Below, one piece after another: positions 18,271-23,700 of a stretch of DNA of 23,700 nucleotides. The DNA is from Rhodocollybia butyracea. Lineage: Eukaryota > Basidiomycota > Agaricomycetes > Agaricales > Omphalotaceae. Position numbers and translations under genes: made by a program. Positions within the stretch are counted from its first letter, which is position 1; every line of letters begins with the position of its first letter. Below the pieces are notes generated by a model. It was given only the letters and a program-made list of their open reading frames with translations, was not told the origin of the DNA and searched no databases. Location of the stretch: the NCBI GenBank assembly GCA_015501585.1, contig JADNRY010000855.1, positions 1 to 23,700 on the forward strand, written 5' to 3'.

Positions 18271-20884
18271 GCTTAGTTCAAGTCCCGAGCACAGAAGTAG
18301 ACTGGAGGTGAAGTCGATGATTTTATCAGTGATGCTTTTAAGTGTTGTATTTCGTCGCACCTGCTTGAAGCAGAAATGCATAATCCAGGCCCAGGAACGG
18401 TGTAAGAAGACATTTGCTTGCGGGTTCGACGCGAGTTTTTTCCATTGTATATAGTCGGCACACGAGATGAGCTTGATTACCAGTTGTGCCCAGTGAAATG
18501 GCCCGGGCAGAGTGCTTTGTTTGGGGTCCACTGGCAACACATGAGCAGGTTGTTGCATTTGTTTGGCATTTTTGAACTATTTAGATGCGAATTTGACTCA
18601 AAATAGCTCCAGTCATGCTCGGCATAGCGAGTCAGAGCATTGCGACTACAGGTTCGTCCTTCAATAATTCCAGTTCATTTTCCAACCTGCCCAAATTTTG
18701 AAAGAATGGTCCTTATTCGGTAGGCATTGTTGGAGAGGTGTTGCGATGAAGCCAGCTGATTCAGAACACATTGGATTGTGAGAGCAGAAAGCACTTGGCA
18801 CGGCTAGAGCATACTATAGATCAATTTCCCGAGTTATTTCCGTAAAAGTGCGAGAAAATCCTGTTTTGTGCTCTTTATCATTACTGATGCCGCTCCACAA
18901 CTTAGACGAAGGGAAAAGGGTTGCTTCCGTGACGAATCGAAGATGTGGCCCCAAGATTGAAAGTTGAAGGAAAAACTCGGATCGTGGCGGCGGACCGGAT
19001 AGGGGAAACTTCGGGTAACATTTTTGCGCTAGCATCTGCTAGCATGCAGCAGCACTTGCGCAATTTTCCACACCAGAAATCTGCAACATTTCATTCCACT
19101 CGGATTTTGTTAGCAGCCTATATGCGTACTCACGTGACAATTTTCGCCAATACTACTGTAACTCGGACCATTAAAATTGCTCCCGAAAGGCTGCAAGTTT
19201 ATCTTACGAAACGAAAGCTTCAAAAGGAGTTTCAATTCGGAACCTCCTTTCACCTTTCCCCTCATGAATTCACTATGATGGCCAACCGATGCCAGGCTTT
19301 TACCTGTCATAGCTTCTACTACTTGTCTACTACACTACATGCCACTGTCTTATAGTGCTCACATTATTATTTAAAAGAGCACCACAAATATCACCATTAT
19401 CTGTTGAGAAGCCTGGGTGCGCCTTTACAACGACCTTCCCAGGTCTTGAAGGAAGTCGACCCACCATCAACCGACCGTTGGAGAAATATGTGGTAGTACA
19501 TAGCACTTTGGAATTCAATCTCAACTGGAATTTTGGGGAGTGGGGGACTCCAGAGAAGGCTCGAAAGTTATGGTTCTAGATCTTGGAGGCTTCTCATCCA
19601 GGATCTGCCCCGAGGGCATTTTAATTCGAGTTTAAAAGATCATGGGATCGTCAGTGTGTCCTAGTGAAGACTATCGTTTACTGTTTTCTTTCCGGAAAAA
19701 ACTTCAATGCTCATTACTGGGGCTAGTATCTTTCAACGGATTTATTGCCGTTATGGGTACAAGGATATGACGCTTGTACCCGTGGGTACGAGCCATATTT
19801 TCCTCACGCCACAGTCACTGGTGCTCGTCGCGTTTGTACTCCTCGTTCAATACACGAACTCAACAATTCCGAAAAGATTTACCTGCCTGCATCTCACTGA
19901 TTCACTGTGCACGATCTTCTGCGTCTAGAATTGTTCAACAGTTCAAATGTGTTCTGTATTGTTTTTTGATTGTTTGCCGTGTTGTTCTTTGATTGTTTTC
20001 CGAGCCACAAACTGATGCTCATCCTCAAAATCACGGATGGATGCCAGCTTCCTGTGGTTGTCCTTTGCTGCATCAATGATGTGCCTTCAACTTTCATGCG
20101 ACGAGATGTGACGTGTGCCAAAATGGAAAACCGGACTCGCTCGCCGACCTGTGGTTCAAAGCTGCTGTATATGATTATACTATAACTGGAAAGCGTGATA
20201 CTACCTACCGAATAACAATCTAGTCTGCATACCTCCCGAAGATCCGGTGAACCCCTGGGTTTAACCAAATTTGTCGCCCGGATGCTAATTGGTTTGCCAT
20301 ACCCAGTGGGTTTCTGGTGCGATGAGCCTGAGTATGCTCCGATGATACTCTTCTTTTTTATAGCCATATCTTAATCCAGCTTCTACTGCTACCGGAATTA
20401 CGCGCAGATTGATTGTAGCATTATTGCTTGCGTATCTCTCCCCTAGACTGAGAATCGAGTTCTGGTTTCGTTCAAGGTGGTTTGTATCTCTAATCGAATT
20501 CTAGCGTAAATCAACTTTCTCCGAGTCATCGAGTTTTCCCTTGTCAGTATAAGTATCTGAGTTTGAAGAAATAAACCCTTTCGGCATACAGCTTCATTTC
20601 CCCGACACCACTCTACTGTGCGTTTTCCGGCTGAATAGCGTTAGTTCGGTTTGCCGACGACTACGTACGTACGTAGACCTTTGAGTCCACGAGCTTAGCT
20701 CAGTTCTCTCGTTAAGTCCTCGAAAATGGGCCCAGATTTCCTCACTACTGTCACCGAAATGTCACACCTAGTTGAATTAAATACGAGATTCGACTGATTC
20801 GTCGTTTTATCCTAGAAAATTTTGGAAAGCAGGATGTCTCCGCGTCGTCGATAAATGGAATTTTAATTGACATTTCAGTAATCT
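18271..20884. other. Long intergenic region, no supported gene
   Basis: The first 300 bp are the mannanase promoter side. Open frames of 60-157 codons exist (for example 19894-20367 on the minus strand and 18945-19355 on the plus strand), but they lack motifs, plausible introns or a clear start context. A 9-bp perfect inverted repeat GGGTACAAG/CTTGTACCC lies at 19755-19763/19773-19781. Alternating TACGTACGTACGTA sits near 20664-20677. Nothing else recognised. Confidence 0.5.
18447..18452 (-). promoter_or_regulatory. TATA-like box upstream of the mannanase gene
   Basis: TATATA within CGACTATATACAATGG on the minus strand, about 177 bp before the start codon. The distance allows a leader of roughly 140 nt. 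This is a sequence-only guess. Confidence 0.35.
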
Positions 20885-20890
20885 TCCACC
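20885..20890. repeat. Target-site duplication, left (TCCACC)
   Basis: TCCACC directly abuts the left end of the inverted-repeat element, and the same hexamer directly abuts the right end at 21768-21773. Confidence 0.75.
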
Positions 20891-21171
20891 TATGCTGTTC
20901 AAAAGTGTGAATAAATACACATAGTCATTTTCTCCCAAGTTGGATCATACAATTTCTCGCAAGTTTGGGTAAGTGTCAATTTCTCGCAAGTTGGATCATC
21001 CAATTTCTCGCAAGTTCGGCTAAGTGTCAATTTCTCGCAAGTTAATTTTCAGGGCCGGTCACTTATGTAACTTACCATATCTGGTAGAGCCAGGTCTCGA
21101 CTCTGTCATGTGACTCGTGAGCAATGAGAAATGACAGTAGGACCGTGACCTCGGGTATGTCGGCTATCCCG
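20891..21171 (+). repeat. Left terminal inverted repeat with subterminal tandem motif
   Basis: 281 bp. It contains five tandem copies of a 13-bp core TTTCTCGCAAGTT (the first reads CTCCC), spaced alternately by GGATCAT(A/C)CAA- and GG(G/C)TAAGTGTCAA-type linkers. It then continues CAGGGCCGGTCACTTATG and runs to GTCGGCTATCCCG. Confidence 0.92.
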
Positions 21172-21538
21172 CCACAAGTGTGATGCCATTGAGACTTGGG
21201 ATTCAGGCACAGCTTTTAAGTATGTTTCGAGTTGATAAAGTTATTTGGCTTTCCTTACAATAGCTACCAGTTTGTACAAGCAAAACCCACCCTTACTGCA
21301 ATTCCCTTTCTTACCATATGGTACAGTATCTACTTGTACATGTACTCATACACCTTGCATTTCATGAGCCGTCAAGGCCTCAGATATCCATGCCATCAAT
21401 AATATGATTAGATGACGGGCTCTACGGCTGATAACTAGATTCTCACGTCTGCGATATCTTATCCTCTATCTCAGAATGATCAGATATGATATGATATGAT
21501 TACTATAATCACACGGCTCGCTCAGCCGTTCAATCGGC

Positions 21539-21767
21539 CGGGATAGCCGACATACCCGAGGTCACGGTCCTACTGTCATTTCTCATTGCTCACGAGTCAC
21601 ATGACAGAGTCGAGACCTGGCTCTACCAGATATGGTAAGTTTACATAAGTGACCGGCCCTGAAAATTAACTTGCGAGAAATTGACACTTAGCTGAACTTG
21701 CGAGAAATTGGATGATCCAACTTGCGAGAAAATGACTATGTATTTATTCACACTTTTGAACAGCATA
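21539..21767 (-). repeat. Right terminal inverted repeat
   Basis: 229 bp, inverse of the left arm from CGGGATAGCCGAC to CAGCATA. It has three copies of the core AACTTGCGAGAAA instead of five. Confidence 0.92.
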
Positions 21768-21773
21768 TCCACC
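21768..21773. repeat. Target-site duplication, right (TCCACC)
   Basis: The same hexamer as at 20885-20890, immediately outside the right inverted repeat. Confidence 0.75.
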
Positions 21774-22915
21774 TTTTGCAGTGTTCCAAAACTGCCTTCA
21801 ATGGTTCGACGGATGTCCGTAATAGGCTAGCACATACGTACTTTTCCTAGAGCTGCATACATATTCTCTCAGGCGGACTATCTTCACTGGTTTCAAGTTT
21901 GAGCGTTCTATTCGCTTTTGTAGAAGGTATCACTTCAATAAGAATTCTGGAAGGCATACTACTAGTCTATTTACTAGCTTTCCAAGGTGAGTGACGACCG
22001 CACCGATCACCGATATCCTAGTACTTAGCAAGAACCTAGGAGCTAGAAGGTACACCGGGAACTCATCTCCGTATTCGTGGTTTCCCACCACGTTAAATCC
22101 GAAATATTTGCTGATTTTGGATAACGGGCCGATACATGTTTGTGGGGAGGTGGCAAAGGTTCTATCATAGTTGTATTCTACTTGCAAGTAACGAATAGTA
22201 ATACATTATCCATATGCAAAACGCCTCTAATCTTCTTGAGTTACCGCTACTACTAGTAGTCCAGGACTCGAACTATCCGGGTACTTAGGGGCCTCGGGCC
22301 TTGATAAGAAGAAATCTTAAGCACTTTATCTGTGGCATCTCATGTACTATCAGAGGATCAAGGTCAGAAGTTAGTATGTATAGAGGACTCCGTCATAACT
22401 GTGATAGTGTAATATCGGCTTTGCATGCACTAGCTCCGGCAATTCATACGTGGTTGTATACTTGTCGTTTTCGTACTTTTCAGATCGTTTAATTGTTTCG
22501 TTCGAGGAATTTCTACATAGCAATCCAAGGATATTAAGACTCGTCATACGAGATTGGGACCTAACCATAGAGTATACTAAGCAAATTCGTTGAAATCAGA
22601 CTACGAACAGACTACGAAAAAAACGGTCCAGGCACATGTGCTATATCTCGCCCGTTTAGTGTACATTGAAATTGACGCATTGTATGCTTTTCGAATATGA
22701 AATAGTAGAGAAAGCAATCCAGGCAATCCCTTAGCCCGAACGCCTTGTGATTTTTATGTACTCGTGGCTTCAGGCTGTCGACATCCGGTCCCGCCAAACA
22801 GGAGCGGACTCGGCAAAGCCATAACCTCGTTACTGTCTCTGGCCTGTCCCACGGAGCCGATCTACGCTCAAAGATTCTATCAGAAGGATTTTCTTCTCTA
22901 TTGAGCCCCATAGCT
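21774..22915. other. Intergenic, no supported gene
   Basis: Open frames on the minus strand (21930-22187 and 22612-22944) have no recognisable motifs. A GTTCGAGTCC-like string on the minus strand near 22268 is not part of a tRNA fold. Nothing else seen. Confidence 0.5.
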
Positions 22916-22923
22916 CTATAAGG
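22916..22923 (+). promoter_or_regulatory. TATA-like box upstream of the P450 gene
   Basis: CTATAAGG lies about 80 bp before the preferred start codon at 23003, a usual distance for a short leader. Confidence 0.45.
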
Positions 22924-23002
22924 GGAACATAAGCCTATTCTCATTCACTACTTGACCCAGTGTTTTGTCCCAAGTTGGTCCTACTTGGAAAGCACTTCCA
23001 GC

Positions 23003-23700
23003 ATGTTGACGCAGTTCCTTCTCTTCCTTTGCATCCTGATTGCCTTACGTCCGTTCACGCGACGAAGACATCCTCCTATGCCCCCAGGACCCAAGGGTTG
23101 GCCTGTAATTGGGAATTTGCTGGATCTCCCGCCCACACATGGATGGGAAGTATTCTCCGACTGGGGTAAAAAATGGGGTATGCGCATCGCTACTCCCTGA
23201 CCTTGAACTCATGGTAGTCAATTGCTGTCTTATAGGCGACCTCCTCTCGGTATCGGCTTTCGGTAAGCCGGGCTGTTATCGGAATCGGATATCTATTGAC
23301 AGCATGCCAATATCTTTTCATTGCTCCTAGGGACGACTGTGATTGTTATCAACTCCTATAAACGGTGTCAAGAAATGCTCGATAAGAAGAGCAACATTTA
23401 CTCTGATAGACCTTACGTCCCAATGGCAATGGACCTCGCTGAGATGAAAGCGAGTATTTGCTTTTTATTCTGTCCGAGGAGTGTCTATACTAGACGATGT
23501 TAGGACACCATGGGGTTTCTTCCGTATAACAAGTGTTTCAGGTTTTCGCGTCGTCTTTTCCATCGGGAATTAGGGAGCAGCTCTGCGGTCCGAGCTTTCT
23601 TTCCTCAAGAAGAACTTTTGGGTCGGAAATTTCTGAGGCGAGTTTTGCATAATCCGGAGAACCTTCAAGAGCACTGTTTCCAGTATGTACCCTCAAGCTC
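23003..23700 (+). CDS. Cytochrome P450 monooxygenase, N-terminal part (window ends inside gene)
   Basis: Exons seen: 23003-23177, 23236-23262, 23331-23449, 23514-23682, then a donor GTATGT at 23683. The start ATG gives the membrane anchor MLTQFLLFLCILIALRPF, basic TRRRH, and the hinge PPMPPGPKGWPVIGNLLDLP typical of microsomal fungal P450s. Then follow GDLLSVSAFG, VIVINSYKRCQEMLDKKSNI, YSDRPYVPM, MGFLPYNKCFRFSRRLFHRE (helix C region) and FLRRVLHNPENLQEHCF. The pattern resembles basidiomycete CYP64/CYP5144-type proteins, but no clan can be fixed without the heme-binding half. Intron 3 (23450-23513) starts GCGAGT, a GC-AG intron. It is anchored in the ER and would need a P450 reductase. Substrate unknown. 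Confidence 0.87.

Larger units (their letters stand above)
20891..21767. mobile_element. Non-autonomous DNA transposon (long-TIR MITE/foldback type), 877 bp
   Basis: The left arm 20891-21171 (281 bp) and right arm 21539-21767 (229 bp) are inverted copies. They differ by very few bases apart from one extra 51-bp block on the left and single-base or dinucleotide indels. Ends are TATGCTGTTCAAAAGTG and its complement, flanked by the 6-bp duplication TCCACC. The 367-bp middle has no coding capacity and holds a short (ATATG)n stretch near 21482. No transposase is present, so mobility must come in trans. The superfamily is not assignable from ends and target duplication alone. Confidence 0.88.

Noticed and set aside
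18945..19355. 136-codon open frame on the plus strand
   Set aside because: It begins with GTG rather than ATG and shows no motif or intron structure typical of the genes in this window.
19894..20367. 157-codon open frame on the minus strand (MAIKKKSIIGAYSG...)
   Set aside because: No recognisable domain, no conserved composition and no supporting context; treated as a chance frame.
22255..22285. tRNA gene on the minus strand (GTTCGAGTCC resembles box B)
   Set aside because: The flanking bases do not form a T-stem, and no box A or acceptor stem could be found.
22952..23002. Upstream extension of the P450 (reading from TTG)
   Set aside because: No ATG in that stretch. The ATG at 23003 directly gives a normal P450 membrane anchor.

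Overview
The window looks like a chromosomal segment of a mushroom-forming basidiomycete (Agaricomycetes). The reasons are short 48-82 bp introns that interrupt almost every gene, genes packed on both strands, four copies of the basidiomycete-typical DUF7918 family, a CBM1-linked GH5 mannanase and a class II-type P450. I joined the exons by hand from splice sites, reading phase and family motifs. No transcript evidence was available.

Layout. 1-1351 (-): homoserine O-acetyltransferase (MET2), cut by the window edge and carrying eight one-base homopolymer indels although the protein motifs are preserved. 1580-6334 (+): three tandem units of about 1.75 kb, each a DUF7918 gene plus flank (A intact, B frameshifted, C intact). 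6502-7570 (-): NmrA-like/isoflavone reductase-like protein. 9149-10468 (+): a divergent fourth DUF7918 gene (D). 10950-11559 (-): an unrecognised small type I membrane protein. 12345-13540 (-): TFIIF beta subunit. 14841-15715 (+): a beta-trefoil (ricin B-like) lectin-type protein with one apparent frameshift. 16076-18270 (-): secreted CBM1-GH5_7 endo-beta-1,4-mannanase with 16 exons, three of them 9-12 nt long. 20885-21773: an 877-bp element with very long terminal inverted repeats and a 6-bp target duplication. 23003-end (+): the N-terminal part of a cytochrome P450.

The strongest candidate for something undescribed is the DUF7918 cluster. Every readable copy ends in a charged tail that combines SUMO-acceptor-like psi-K-x-E motifs with a (V/F)IDLT motif like the SUMO-interacting motifs of PIAS proteins and RNF4-type ligases. 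Gene A has duplicated this tail module, gene D has two VIDLT motifs around two acceptor motifs, and in A, B and C a 3' intron sits so that splicing places the stop directly after IDLT. This suggests nuclear, SUMO-linked proteins under active local duplication, but their function is unknown.

The other genes do not form an obvious pathway. They are a mix of housekeeping genes (MET2, TFIIF beta) and lifestyle genes (mannanase, lectin, P450).
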